NCBI RefSeq assembly: GCF_003581645.1
Contig: NZ_QXFK01000004.1
Location: 1-64,000 of the forward strand
Length of the DNA: 64,000 nucleotides
Direction: 5' to 3'
Source of the DNA: Pelagerythrobacter aerophilus
GTDB lineage: Bacteria; Pseudomonadota; Alphaproteobacteria; Sphingomonadales; Sphingomonadaceae
Shown in pieces: positions 48,379 to 57,219 of this stretch (its first letter is position 1; each line of letters begins with the position of its first letter). The notes beneath the pieces were generated by a model, which saw only the letters and a list, made by a program, of their open reading frames with translations, did not search any database and had not been told where the DNA came from. Both the position numbers and the translations under genes were made by a program.

Positions 48379-49506
48379 CTACACCCGCATCGGCATCAGC
48401 ACATAGAGCGCCGGGCTGCTGGCATCCTGCCGGATCAGCGTCGGCGCGCCGGCGTCGGCCAAGTGCAGTTCCACCGTGTCGCTGTCGATCTGGCTCAGGA
48501 TGTCCTTGAGATAGTTGGCGTTGAAGCCGATCTCGAACCCTTCGGCCGCGTAGTCGGCCGGGACTTCCTCGGCCGCGGTGCCGTTGTCCGGACTGGTGAC
48601 AGAGAGCGTGACCTTGTCCGTATCGAGCCCCATCTTCACCGCCCGGGTCTTCTCGGTGGCGATCGTCGCGACGCGGTCGACGCCTTCGTAGAAGCTCTTG
48701 GGATCGAGCTTGAGCAGCTTGTCGTTCCCGGTCGGAATCACGCGGCTGTAATCGGGGAAGGTGCCGTCGATCAGCTTGCTGGTCAGCACCACCCCGCCCT
48801 CACCGCCGAGCGTGAAGCGGATCTTGCTCGCCGACAGGTCGACCTGGACGTTGCCGTCGAGCGCTTCCTCGAGCAGCTTGCGCAGCTCCGCCACGGCTTT
48901 GCGCGGCACGATCACGTCGGGCATGCCCGCCGCGCCTTCGGGCTGCGCGATGGTGAAGCGAGCGAGCCGGTGGCCGTCGGTCGCCGCGGCCTTGAGGACC
49001 GGCTTGTCCTCGTCCGACACGTGCAGGAAGATGCCGTTGAGGTAGTAGCGCGTCTCTTCGGTCGAGATCGCGAAGCGGGTGCGGTCGATCAGCTCGGCCA
49101 GTGTCTTCGCAGGAATTTCGAAGCTCGTCGGCAGATCGCCCTCGACGATCACCGGGAAGTCGTCGCGCGGCAGCGTGGGGAGCTGGAAGCGGCTGCGTCC
49201 GGCCTTGACCGTCATGCGGTTGTCGGCGGTCTCCAGGCTCACTTGGCTCCCGTCGGGCAGCTTGCGCGCGATGTCGAACAGCAGGTGCGCCGAAACCGTG
49301 ACCGCGCCGGGCGCGTCGACCGATGCCGCGGCCATGTTCTCCACCACCTGCAGGTCGAGGTCGGTCGCCATGACCTTCAGCGCTCCGCCCTCTCCTGCCT
49401 CGATCAGCACGTTCGAGAGGATCGGAATGGTGTTGCGGCGCTCCACCACGGACTGGACGTGGCTGAGGCACCTCAGGAGCGTGGCACGTTCGATAGTGGC
49501 CTTCAT
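48379..49506 (-). CDS. dnaN: DNA polymerase III sliding clamp (beta subunit)
   Basis: A 375-aa clamp with three repeated domains. The N-terminus MKATIERATLLRCLSHVQSV is typical, ending MPMRV. Seen are ETRYYLNGIFLHV and FNANYLKDILSQI of the repeated folds. The dimer encircles DNA and holds the replicase and repair enzymes. It is not next to dnaA or recF here, as is common in alphaproteobacteria. Confidence 0.97.
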   Translation of the reverse strand: MKATIERATLLRCLSHVQSVVERRNTIPILSNVLIEAGEGGALKVMATDLDLQVVENMAAASVDAPGAVTVSAHLLFDIARKLPDGSQVSLETADNRMTVKAGRSRFQLPTLPRDDFPVIVEGDLPTSFEIPAKTLAELIDRTRFAISTEETRYYLNGIFLHVSDEDKPVLKAAATDGHRLARFTIAQPEGAAGMPDVIVPRKAVAELRKLLEEALDGNVQVDLSASKIRFTLGGEGGVVLTSKLIDGTFPDYSRVIPTGNDKLLKLDPKSFYEGVDRVATIATEKTRAVKMGLDTDKVTLSVTSPDNGTAAEEVPADYAAEGFEIGFNANYLKDILSQIDSDTVELHLADAGAPTLIRQDASSPALYVLMPMRV

Positions 49507-49658
49507 CGCGTATCAATTCCCCCATGCGCGCCCGCCGAAAGGTTCGGGGCCGGAATCGCCCGCGAGCGCCGGAAAGTGGCCAGTATCCTTAGTGACGAGG
49601 CGTGACGGGGCAAGAACGAATGGGCGTCAGTGCCGATTCCTTGGGGATAAATCCCCGT

Positions 49659-50411
49659 TCAGGATATCATCGCCATGCCGCCGTTCACGTGCAGCGTCTG
49701 CCCCGTGATGTAAGCCGCCTCGTCCGATGCGAGGTAGGCGACCGCCGCACCGATATCCTCGCCCTCGCCCATCCGGCCCATCGGGATGCGCGCGTTGAGC
49801 GCGTCCTTCTGCGCGTCGGGAAGCTGGTCGGTCATCGCCGTACGAATGAAACCAGGGGCGACGCAATTGACCGTGATCCCGCGACTCGCAAGTTCCTGCG
49901 CAAGGCTCTTGGACATGCCGACGAGCCCCGCCTTCGCCGCCGCGTAGTTCATCTGCCCCGGATTGCCGGTCGCGCCGACAACGCTGGTGATGCTGACGAT
50001 GCGGCCGTGCTTGGCCTTCATCATCGGCCGCGTGGCGGCACGCATCAGACGGAAGGCGGCCTCGAGATTGATCCGCATGACCGCGTCCCACTCCTCGTCC
50101 TTCATCCGCATGGCGAGGTTGTCGCGCGTCACCCCGGCGTTGTTCACCAGTATGTCGATCTTGCCCAGCGTATCGATCGTGGCGGGAATCAGCTCCTCGA
50201 CCTGGGTCGTGTTGGAAAGGTCGCAGGTGATCTCGACATGATCGCCCCCGACCTCCTCGTTGATCTGCTCGCGAAAACTGCGCAGCTTCGCGCTGTTCGA
50301 CCCGCTGAGCGCCAGCCGCGCGCCTTGCCGCGCCAGCGCATAGGCGATCGCCGACCCAATCCCGCCGCTGGCGCCGGTGACGAGGGCGGTCTTTCCTTCG
50401 AGCGAAAACAT
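49659..50411 (-). CDS. fabG: 3-oxoacyl-ACP reductase
   Basis: A 250-aa short-chain dehydrogenase. Seen are the cofactor motif VTGASGGIGSAIA, NNAGVTRDN, the active-site serine in VSITSVVGATGNPGQ, the catalytic MNYAAAKAGL (Tyr-x3-Lys), and the late CVAPGFIRTAMTDQL. It reduces beta-ketoacyl-ACP in each fatty acid elongation cycle. In most relatives it follows fabD closely; here a GxxExxY gene lies between. Confidence 0.95.
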   Translation of the reverse strand: MFSLEGKTALVTGASGGIGSAIAYALARQGARLALSGSNSAKLRSFREQINEEVGGDHVEITCDLSNTTQVEELIPATIDTLGKIDILVNNAGVTRDNLAMRMKDEEWDAVMRINLEAAFRLMRAATRPMMKAKHGRIVSITSVVGATGNPGQMNYAAAKAGLVGMSKSLAQELASRGITVNCVAPGFIRTAMTDQLPDAQKDALNARIPMGRMGEGEDIGAAVAYLASDEAAYITGQTLHVNGGMAMIS

Positions 50412-50424
50412 CCTTTTCTCCGAT

Positions 50425-50856
50425 TCAATTTGTTCGCGCAGAGGCCGCAGAGATCGCGGAGGGTTCCTGATCCGGCCGGTAGTCGTTCACAAGCCTGCGG
50501 ATACCCTCTTTCATCGTCAGGCCCGAAAAATTGAGAAGCAACCCTACGGGCTGCTTGGTCAACCGCAAATAGGTTAGCAATTGCTTCGCGTGCAGCTTGG
50601 TGAGCTTCTCGACCGATTTGATCTCGAGAATCAATCGGTTCTCGACAAGCAAGTCGATGCGGAACGCGCAACCGAAGTGGAGGTCGTCATAGTCGATCGC
50701 CACCGGGACCTGCCGTGCGACCGCATAACCGCGCTTGACCAGCGCCCCTGCGAGGACCGCCTCATACACGCTTTCCAGCAATCCTGGCCCCAACTCGCGA
50801 TGAATGCGAATCGCTTCCCCGACCACGTCCGAACTGATGGCGTCGATCGGCTGCAT
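50425..50856 (-). CDS. GxxExxY-family nuclease-like protein
   Basis: A 143-aa protein with the family motif GPGLLESVYE at about 23-32 and a PD-(D/E)xK-like core: FRIDLLVENRLILEIKSVEK (Asp, then Glu-x-Lys) followed by LTYLRLTKQPVGLLLNFSG. The family is widespread and of unknown function; a nuclease is a structural inference. The gene lies inside a 32-bp inverted repeat (50432-50463 and 50863-50894) between fabD and fabG. The left arm overlaps its own 3' end, encoding PSAISAASARTN. Confidence 0.82.
   Translation of the reverse strand: MQPIDAISSDVVGEAIRIHRELGPGLLESVYEAVLAGALVKRGYAVARQVPVAIDYDDLHFGCAFRIDLLVENRLILEIKSVEKLTKLHAKQLLTYLRLTKQPVGLLLNFSGLTMKEGIRRLVNDYRPDQEPSAISAASARTN
50432..50463. repeat. 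Left arm of inverted repeat around the GxxExxY gene
   Basis: gttcgcgcagag-gc-cgcagag-at-cgcggaggg matches the reverse complement of 50863-50894 at 28 of 32 positions. It codes for the last residues of the GxxExxY protein. Confidence 0.85.
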
Positions 50857-50862
50857 CCATTC

Positions 50863-50894
50863 CCCTCCGCGTCCTCTGCGCGCTCTGCGCGAAC
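50863..50894. repeat. Right arm of inverted repeat around the GxxExxY gene
   Basis: ccctccgcg-tc-ctctgcg-cg-ctctgcgcgaac; the partner of 50432-50463, ending 1 nt before the fabD stop codon. It lies upstream of the GxxExxY start and would contain its ribosome-binding region. Confidence 0.85.
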
Positions 50895-50895
50895 C

Positions 50896-51831
50896 CTACA
50901 AATCCTTCGCGAGCGCTTCGATATCCGCCATGGTGATGGCGCTGGTGGTGCCGGCTTCCTTGTCGATGCGGCCGATCATCGGGGCAAGAACCTTGCCGCC
51001 CAGTTCGACGAAGTGCTCGATGCCGGCGCGGCGCATGGCGAGCACGCTTTCGCGCCAGCGGACGCGGCCGGTCACCTGCTCAACCAGCAAGCGTTGCTCC
51101 TCGGCCGGGTCCGTCACCTGCTCCGCGGTGACGTTGGCGTAGAGCGGCAGAGTGAAGGCGCCGGGCGGGGTCTTCGCCAGCGCCTCGGCCATGGCGTCTG
51201 CGGCGGGCTGCATCAGGTCGCAGTGGAACGGCGCGGAGACCGGCAGCAGCACGCCGCGCTTGATTCCGTGATCCTTCACCAGAGCGACCGCGCGCTCGAT
51301 CGCGCCCTTATGGCCGGAAAGCACTACCTGCCCGGGATCGTTGTCATTGGCGACTTGGCACACTTCCCCTTCGGCAGCGGCGTCGGCCAGCGCCTGCGCC
51401 TTCTCCAGATCGGCGCCGAGCAGCGCGCACATCGCGCCCTCGCCCACCGGAACCGCCGCTTGCATCGCCTGTCCGCGCAACTTGAGCAGCCGTGCGGTAT
51501 CGGCAAGCGAGAATGCACCTACGGCACAGAGCGCCGTATATTCGCCGAGCGAGTGACCGGCGACGCAGTCGCCCTTGTCCGCCAGCGCGACGCCGAATTC
51601 GCGCTCCAGCACGCGCAGGGTGGCGATGGCGTTGGCCATGATCGCGGGCTGCGCGTTCTCGGTCAGTGTCAGCGCGTCTTCCGGCCCGTCGCGCATGATC
51701 TTTGACAGGCTCTGCGACAGCGCCTCGTCGACTTCCTCGAACACCTCGCGCGCGGCGGCGCTGGCGTCGGCGAGCTCGGCGCCCATGCCGACTTTCTGGC
51801 TCCCCTGTCCGGGAAAAACGAATGCACGCAT
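50896..51831 (-). CDS. fabD: Malonyl-CoA:ACP transacylase
   Basis: A 311-aa enzyme. Seen are FVFPGQGSQKVGMGAEL at the N-terminus, the nucleophile motif AGHSLGEYTAL, the QPAIMANAIATL region, and LLPVSAPFHCDLMQPAADAM with the catalytic histidine. It moves malonyl groups from CoA to ACP to feed fatty acid elongation. Upstream on the same strand, 24 nt away, is the divergently oriented start context of the LD-carboxypeptidase stop, so the four minus-strand genes may be one transcript. Confidence 0.95.
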   Translation of the reverse strand: MRAFVFPGQGSQKVGMGAELADASAAAREVFEEVDEALSQSLSKIMRDGPEDALTLTENAQPAIMANAIATLRVLEREFGVALADKGDCVAGHSLGEYTALCAVGAFSLADTARLLKLRGQAMQAAVPVGEGAMCALLGADLEKAQALADAAAEGEVCQVANDNDPGQVVLSGHKGAIERAVALVKDHGIKRGVLLPVSAPFHCDLMQPAADAMAEALAKTPPGAFTLPLYANVTAEQVTDPAEEQRLLVEQVTGRVRWRESVLAMRRAGIEHFVELGGKVLAPMIGRIDKEAGTTSAITMADIEALAKDL

Positions 51832-51855
51832 GTCAGTCTCCTTCGGCGGCGCGGC

Positions 51856-52680
51856 TTATGAGTGCGGGGCGCGCCCCGCAAGGCCGAACGGCACGATCTT
51901 GTTCGCCGCATCATGCCCGATGTCGGCCAGACCGAGGTAGGGGATATCCGCCTTCGCGCACCAGTATTGCGCGATCTCCTCCGCGCTCGCACCGAAAGGC
52001 CGATCATTTTCCGGGACCTCGGAAACCCGCCCCAGGCGCAGGCCCGCGATCCCGCGCAGGTGCTGGCTGATATGGAAGAACAGCCGGTCCACGGCGTAGA
52101 GGTGTTCCGACACCTCCTCCACCATCACCACATGGCCCGCGAGATCGGGCATCAGGTCGGTACCGCAGAGCATCGCCAAGGTCATCAGATTAAACGCCGC
52201 CGCGGGATGCCCATCGAGCGTCCCTTCGAGCCCCTCCTCACCGCCTGTCAGCCAGTCCAGCGCCCGCTGCACGGCCGCTGCGCCGCCGTCGCGCCGCACG
52301 TCGGCGACCATCGGTCCGTGAGCGGGGCGCCCGATCCCGGCGCGACAGAGCGCCGCCAGCAGATAGCCGGTATCCGAGTAGCCGAGGAACGGCTTGCCTT
52401 GCGCAGCGGCCTCCATCCGCGAGACCGCCTCCGCCGCGATCCGGTTGGAGCCATAGCCGCCGTGAGCGAACCAAACCGCGTCCACCGCGGGGTCGTTCGC
52501 ACAGTCGAGCAGTGCGGCAAGCCGCACTTCGTCGTCTCCGGCGAAATGCCCGTGTCGGGCGAAGCATTGCTCGTGAAACCGCAGCTCCACACTTTCGAAC
52601 TCAGCCGCGATCGCGAGCACAGCATCGGCATGCTCGCGCTCCAGCGGCTTTCCAGGGGCGCAAATGGCAATGCGTGTCAT
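51856..52680 (-). CDS. LD-carboxypeptidase (S66 family)
   Basis: A 274-aa cytoplasmic serine peptidase. The nucleophile region is FAHGGYGSNRIAAE, with FLGYSDTGYLLAAL and later MVEEVSEHLYAVDRLFFHI holding the catalytic glutamate and histidine. S66 enzymes remove the terminal D-Ala from recycled murein tetrapeptides. It is divergent from a Mur ligase gene with 54 nt between starts, which links both to peptidoglycan recycling. It is slightly shorter than the roughly 300 aa norm. Confidence 0.85.
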   Translation of the reverse strand: MTRIAICAPGKPLEREHADAVLAIAAEFESVELRFHEQCFARHGHFAGDDEVRLAALLDCANDPAVDAVWFAHGGYGSNRIAAEAVSRMEAAAQGKPFLGYSDTGYLLAALCRAGIGRPAHGPMVADVRRDGGAAAVQRALDWLTGGEEGLEGTLDGHPAAAFNLMTLAMLCGTDLMPDLAGHVVMVEEVSEHLYAVDRLFFHISQHLRGIAGLRLGRVSEVPENDRPFGASAEEIAQYWCAKADIPYLGLADIGHDAANKIVPFGLAGRAPHS

Positions 52681-52734
52681 ACACGGGACCTAGCGAGCTT
52701 GTGTCCGCCTGCACAACTGAATACGCAGCGGGCA

Positions 52735-54162
52735 ATGGACGATATCCCCACAGCCGACGAGCTTTTCACCCGCCCGTTCTTCTTCAGCGGGATCGGCGGA
52801 TCCGGGATGCTGCCGCTCGCGCAGATCGTGAAAGGGCGCGGTGGCGAGGTCGCAGGGAGCGACCGCAGTCGTGACCAGGGGCGCACGCCGGAGAAGTTCG
52901 CGGCGCTCGAGGCACAGGGCTTCGCGCTCCATCCGCAGGACGGCAGCGGGATCGTTTCGGCGGAACAGGTCTTCGTCGCCTCTGCCGCGATCGAGGATAC
53001 GGTACCCGAAGTGGTCCGTGCGAAGGAACTCGGCTGCCTCAGGATGTCGCGGGCCGAGCTCAACTCGATCCTGTTCAACACCAGCGGCGCCGGCCTCGCA
53101 GTGGCGGGCACGAGCGGCAAGTCCACCGTGACAGGCATGCTCGGCTGGATCATGCACGCGGCCGGCCGCGATCCGACGGTGATGAACGGCGCGGTGATGA
53201 AGAACTTCGTCACCGCCGAGCGCCCGAACGCCAGCGCGCTGGTCGGCGGACGCAGCATCTACGTCAGCGAAGTGGACGAGAGCGACGGGTCGATCGCGCT
53301 CTACCGCCCGGCGGTGGGCGTGCTGCTCAACGTCAGCCTCGACCACAAGGGGATGGACGAGTTGCGGCAGCTCTTCGGCGCGTTTCTCGCCCGCAGCCGC
53401 ATCGCGGTGATTAACGCCGACGACGCCGAGGCGCTGGCGCTGCTCCCGCATGCGAACGAAGTCATCACCTTCGGCATCGATCAGGAGAAGGCGCAGATCG
53501 GCGTCGTGCCCGGCTCGGTCGCCGAAGGGCCGCTACGGCAGGCAGCGATGATCGTCGACCGGCACGACGGCAGCGAGCATGCGCTCACGCTGGCGATGCC
53601 GGGCAAGCACAACCTCTCGAACGCGCTGGCAGCCATCGCCGCGGCGGCCGCCGCGGGCGTGCCGGTCGCGGCTTCGGTTGCGGCGCTTGCGGACTTCAAG
53701 GGGCTCGCGCGGCGGTTCGATCTCGTGGGTGTCAGCGCCTCGGGCATCGCGGTGATCGACGACTTCGGCCACAATCCCGAGAAATGCGCCGCCACCCTGC
53801 GCACGCTGAAGGCGCACGAAGGGCGCGTGATCGCCTTCTTCCAGCCGCACGGCTACGGCCCTCTGCGGCAGATGGGCGCCGAACTGGCCGAGACGTTCGC
53901 GCGCGAACTCGGGCCCGAGGATTGCACGATCCTGTGCGATCCGGTCTATTTCGGCGGCACGGTCGACCGCGGCGAGGGCAGCGAGCGGATCGTGCGGCTG
54001 ATCGAAGTGGCCGGCGGCCATGCCGAATACATCCCCACGCGCAAGGCCTGCGGCGACCGCATCGTCTGCCTCGCCCGACCGAACCACCGCGTGGTGGTCA
54101 TGGGCGCGCGCGACGACACGCTGACGACTTTCGCGCGCGAACTGCTGGAGCGGCTGGGTTAG
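52735..54162 (+). CDS. Mur ligase family protein (MurC/Mpl-like)
   Basis: A 475-aa ligase. The N-terminal Rossmann domain has FSGIGGSGMLPLAQIVKGRG; the central ATPase has P-loop GTSGKST at 125-131, DESDGSIALYRPAVGVLLNV and NVSLDHKG; the C-terminal domain has IDDFGHNPEKCAATLRTLK. Layout suits Mpl, which joins recycled tripeptide to UDP-MurNAc, more than MurC, whose genes sit in the dcw cluster. The P-loop serine-threonine ending replaces the usual GTHGKTT of MurC/Mpl. The facing LD-carboxypeptidase supports a recycling role (inference). Confidence 0.8.
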   Translation: MDDIPTADELFTRPFFFSGIGGSGMLPLAQIVKGRGGEVAGSDRSRDQGRTPEKFAALEAQGFALHPQDGSGIVSAEQVFVASAAIEDTVPEVVRAKELGCLRMSRAELNSILFNTSGAGLAVAGTSGKSTVTGMLGWIMHAAGRDPTVMNGAVMKNFVTAERPNASALVGGRSIYVSEVDESDGSIALYRPAVGVLLNVSLDHKGMDELRQLFGAFLARSRIAVINADDAEALALLPHANEVITFGIDQEKAQIGVVPGSVAEGPLRQAAMIVDRHDGSEHALTLAMPGKHNLSNALAAIAAAAAAGVPVAASVAALADFKGLARRFDLVGVSASGIAVIDDFGHNPEKCAATLRTLKAHEGRVIAFFQPHGYGPLRQMGAELAETFARELGPEDCTILCDPVYFGGTVDRGEGSERIVRLIEVAGGHAEYIPTRKACGDRIVCLARPNHRVVVMGARDDTLTTFARELLERLG

Positions 54163-54208
54163 GAAATCCGTAGGGCGATAGCGCCCGGGAGCCCCGCAGC
54201 GGCATCCA

Positions 54209-55648
54209 TTACCGGAACGGCGGCTCGTTGAACGCGCGCAGCTTGCGCGAGTGCAGGCGATTGCCCTCCTGTCGCAGCAGACGGCAGGTGGTCACGCCGA
54301 TCTGCATGTGCGCGGCGATGGCTTCCTCGTAGAACTTGTTCGCCTGCCCCGGCAGCTTGATCTCACCGTGGAGCGGCTTGTCGGAAACGCACAGTAGCGT
54401 GCCGTAAGGCACCCGGAAGCGGTAGCCCTGCGCGGCGATGGTGGCGCTTTCCATGTCGATCCCGACCGCGCGGCTGAGCGAGAGGCGGCGCGCGGACTGA
54501 GTATAGCGCAGCTCCCAGTTACGATCGTCGGTCGTGACGACCGTGCCGGTGCGCATCCGGCGCTTGAGGTCCGCGCCGTGGGTGCCGCTGACTTCCTCGG
54601 CCGCCTTGGCGAGCGCCTGCTGGACCTCGGCGATGGCCGGCAGCGGGATCTCCGGCGGAAGCACCGGATCGAGCACGTGATCGTCACGCAAGTAGGCGTG
54701 CGCGAGCACATAGTCGCCGATCTTCTGGCTCGGCCTGAGTCCGCCGCAGTGGCCGATCATCAGCCATGCCTCCGGCCGCAGGACGGCGAGGTGATCGCAG
54801 ATCGTCTTCGCGTTCGACGGGCCGACGCCGATGTTGACCAGCGTGATCCCGCCGCGGTCCTTCCCGATCAGGTGGTAGGCGGGCATCTGATGGCGACGCC
54901 AGGCGGTGTCCGACAGCTCCGAGCGCGCATTTTTGCGCGGGGTGTCGAGATAGAGCCCGCCCGCGCCGGCAAGCGCGATGCACTCGTCATTACCAAGCTG
55001 CTCGCCGGCCCAGTCGACGAATTCGTCGACGTAGCGGTGATAGTTGGTGAACAGGATGAAGCGCTGGAAGTGCGCCGGATCGGTGCCGGTGTAGTGCGCC
55101 AGCCGCGCCAGGCTGAAATCGGTCCGGAGTCCGTCGAACAGCGAGAGCGGGATCGGATCGCCCGGCGCGCCGAGTTCGATCCCGTCGGCCAGTTCGTCCC
55201 CGATATCGGCCAGCTCGGTCGAGGGAAAATGGCGGGCGAGCTCCTGCGGGCTGATGCCGGCCAGCTCGGCCCCCGCCTCGCCGTCGAGCACGTAGGGGAA
55301 CGGGATTTCCTGCCGCGAGGACACCACGTCCACGTCAACGTCGTAGTCGCTGGTGATCAGCCGCAACTGCTCGCTGAGGTAATCGGCGAACAGATGGGGG
55401 CGCGTGACGGTGGTGGTGTAGGTGCCCGGCGCGTTGAGCCGGCCATAGGCGCGGCTGCGGTCTTCCGGTCGGGTGCCGCCGCGAAAGCGCAAGCGGAGCT
55501 CCGGATACGCATAGCTGCCGTCGCTGCGCTTCTCGGGCTTCGGCAGGGTGCCTTCGCGGCCGAAAGCGATGATGTCGGCCCGCAGGCGGTGAACCGCCTC
55601 ATCGTAGAGGCGAGTGAGGTCTTCGATGATCTTTTCAGGTGATTCCAT
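54209..55648 (-). CDS. amn: AMP nucleosidase
   Basis: A 479-aa enzyme, the typical length. The N-terminal AMP nucleosidase domain has TYTTTVTRPHLFADYLSEQL; the C-terminal nucleoside-phosphorylase fold has VNIGVGPSNAKTICDHLAVL, LMIGHCGGLR and IDMESATIAAQGYRFRVPYG (active-site Met-Glu-Ser). It splits AMP to adenine and ribose-5-phosphate and helps control adenylate levels. It stands alone between the Mur ligase and the ribosomal operon. Confidence 0.95.
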   Translation of the reverse strand: MESPEKIIEDLTRLYDEAVHRLRADIIAFGREGTLPKPEKRSDGSYAYPELRLRFRGGTRPEDRSRAYGRLNAPGTYTTTVTRPHLFADYLSEQLRLITSDYDVDVDVVSSRQEIPFPYVLDGEAGAELAGISPQELARHFPSTELADIGDELADGIELGAPGDPIPLSLFDGLRTDFSLARLAHYTGTDPAHFQRFILFTNYHRYVDEFVDWAGEQLGNDECIALAGAGGLYLDTPRKNARSELSDTAWRRHQMPAYHLIGKDRGGITLVNIGVGPSNAKTICDHLAVLRPEAWLMIGHCGGLRPSQKIGDYVLAHAYLRDDHVLDPVLPPEIPLPAIAEVQQALAKAAEEVSGTHGADLKRRMRTGTVVTTDDRNWELRYTQSARRLSLSRAVGIDMESATIAAQGYRFRVPYGTLLCVSDKPLHGEIKLPGQANKFYEEAIAAHMQIGVTTCRLLRQEGNRLHSRKLRAFNEPPFR

Positions 55649-55728
55649 CGACGGCCATTAGCGCCTCTTGCGTGACAATTCCAAGTCCCGTCCGGAGGGA
55701 AGAAGGGCGCGTCCCCCTTCGCACGCAC

Positions 55729-55769
55729 AAAAAAGGGCGCGACCCTCGCAGGCCGCGCCCTCCTTTTTT
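55729..55769 (-). terminator. Terminator of the rpsF-rpsR-rplI operon
   Basis: The 7-bp stem gggcgcg (55735-55741)/cgcgccc (55754-55760) is flanked by six A's on one side and a T-run on the other, so it ends transcripts from both strands. It lies 15-55 nt beyond the rplI stop. Confidence 0.85.
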
Positions 55770-55783
55770 CCTGTCGGTGCGGG

Positions 55784-56413
55784 TCAGCCGTTGGCTTCGT
55801 CCGTAGCCTCGCCTTCAGCGGGGCTTTCCAGCATATCGGCCGGAATCTCGCCCGGTTCAAGCGTCGGATCGATGGCATTGGCCTGGGCCATTTCCTCGAT
55901 CTCGGCCTGCTCGTCGGCGAAGATCTGCGCGAGCACGTCGACACCCTGGCGCTGCAGTTCGGCCTCGTCTTCCGAGCGAGCGACGTTCGCCTTCACGGTG
56001 ACGTGGACTTCCGGGTGCAGCGCGACGGTGACGTCGTGCATGCCGAGCGTCTTGATCGGATGACCCATGATGACCTGGCGCTTGTCGATCTCATGGCCCT
56101 GCTCGGCAAGCCCCGCAACGACGTCACGCACGTTCACCGAGCCGTAGAGGTGGCCGGCATTCGACGAGGCGCGGATCAGCACGATCTCGACGCCATCGAC
56201 CTTCTCGCCCTGCTTCTCGGCATCGGTGCGGCGCTCCGCGTTTTCCTTCTCCAGGCGTTCGCGGTTGGCTTCGAAGACCTTCTTGTTCGACTCGTTGGCG
56301 CGCAGCGCCTTCTTCTGCGGCAGCAGGAAGTTGCGGGCGTAGCCGTCCTTCACGGAAACGACGTCGCCGATGTTGCCCAGATTCCCGATGCGTTCGAGGA
56401 GGATGATGTCCAT
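55784..56413 (-). CDS. rplI: 50S ribosomal protein L9
   Basis: A 209-aa protein with the L9 N-terminal motif [40 protein letters not shown], a long connecting helix and the C-terminal rRNA-binding domain ([10 protein letters not shown]-like [14 protein letters not shown]). Typical L9 has about 150 aa; the extra 50 acidic residues ([20 protein letters not shown]) are common in alphaproteobacteria. It is the last gene of rpsF-rpsR-rplI. Confidence 0.96.
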   Translation of the reverse strand: MDIILLERIGNLGNIGDVVSVKDGYARNFLLPQKKALRANESNKKVFEANRERLEKENAERRTDAEKQGEKVDGVEIVLIRASSNAGHLYGSVNVRDVVAGLAEQGHEIDKRQVIMGHPIKTLGMHDVTVALHPEVHVTVKANVARSEDEAELQRQGVDVLAQIFADEQAEIEEMAQANAIDPTLEPGEIPADMLESPAEGEATDEANG

Positions 56414-56426
56414 GTCTCTTCTCCTC

Positions 56427-56651
56427 TTACTTCACGATGTAGGGCAGCAGGCCGATGTGGCGCGCGCGCTTGATCGCCTTGGCGAGTTCGCGCTGCTTCT
56501 TGGCACTGACGGCGGTGATGCGGCTGGGGACGATCTTGCCCCGCTCGGACATGAAGCCCTGGAGCAGGCGCACGTCCTTGTAATCGATCTTCGGCGCGTT
56601 CTTGCCCGCGAACGGGCAGGACTTGCGGCGGCGGAAAAACGGACGGGCCAT
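56427..56651 (-). CDS. rpsR: 30S ribosomal protein S18
   Basis: A 74-aa protein of normal length. [40 protein letters not shown] and [20 protein letters not shown] are the S18 core. It binds the 30S platform together with S6. Its start overlaps the rpsF stop by one base. Confidence 0.97.
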   Translation of the reverse strand: MARPFFRRRKSCPFAGKNAPKIDYKDVRLLQGFMSERGKIVPSRITAVSAKKQRELAKAIKRARHIGLLPYIVK

Positions 56652-57016
56652 CAGTCGCGCTCCTCACGTTCAGAGCGACGCTTCCGGTCGCGTTCGTTCT
56701 TGCGCATCATCACGCTCGGGCCGCTCTCGTGCTCGTCGACACGGATGGTCATGTAGCGGATGACGTCTTCGTTGATGCGGGTCTGGCGCTCGAGCTCTTC
56801 CACCACGGCGCCGGGGCCTTCGATGTTGAGCAGCACGAAGTGCGCCTTGCGGTTGCGGTCGATCTTGTAGGCGAGGGACTTGAGGCCCCAGGTCTCCGTC
56901 TTGGTGACCTTGCCGTCGTTCTTTTCGACGATTTCGGTGGCGGTTGCCGCCAGCGCATCGACCTGGCTCTGGCTCAGATCCTGACGCGCGAGAAAGACAT
57001 GCTCGTAAAGAGCCAT
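56651..57016 (-). CDS. rpsF: 30S ribosomal protein S6
   Basis: A 121-aa protein: [40 protein letters not shown] and [20 protein letters not shown]. It is the first gene of the operon; upstream is a 203-bp gap shared with the divergent DUF808 gene, in which the operon promoter should lie. I see no obvious S6/S18 autoregulatory leader without folding. Confidence 0.97.
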   Translation of the reverse strand: MALYEHVFLARQDLSQSQVDALAATATEIVEKNDGKVTKTETWGLKSLAYKIDRNRKAHFVLLNIEGPGAVVEELERQTRINEDVIRYMTIRVDEHESGPSVMMRKNERDRKRRSEREERD

Positions 57017-57219
57017 GCTTCGCTTCCTTCACTCTGTAATGCCGATCGCTGGCTGATCCGCGGGATTGCGGGGCCCCTCCGGCTTTCTTCCATTTCCCCG
57101 CCCGGAGACAGGGAAGGCGCGCACATAGCGGCATCGGCGTGGAATGCAAGGCATAGCTGGGCTTGTGCGGCAGGAACGCAGGCGGCAGGGCAGCGTAGAG
57201 CAGCGAAACAGGAGATTCC

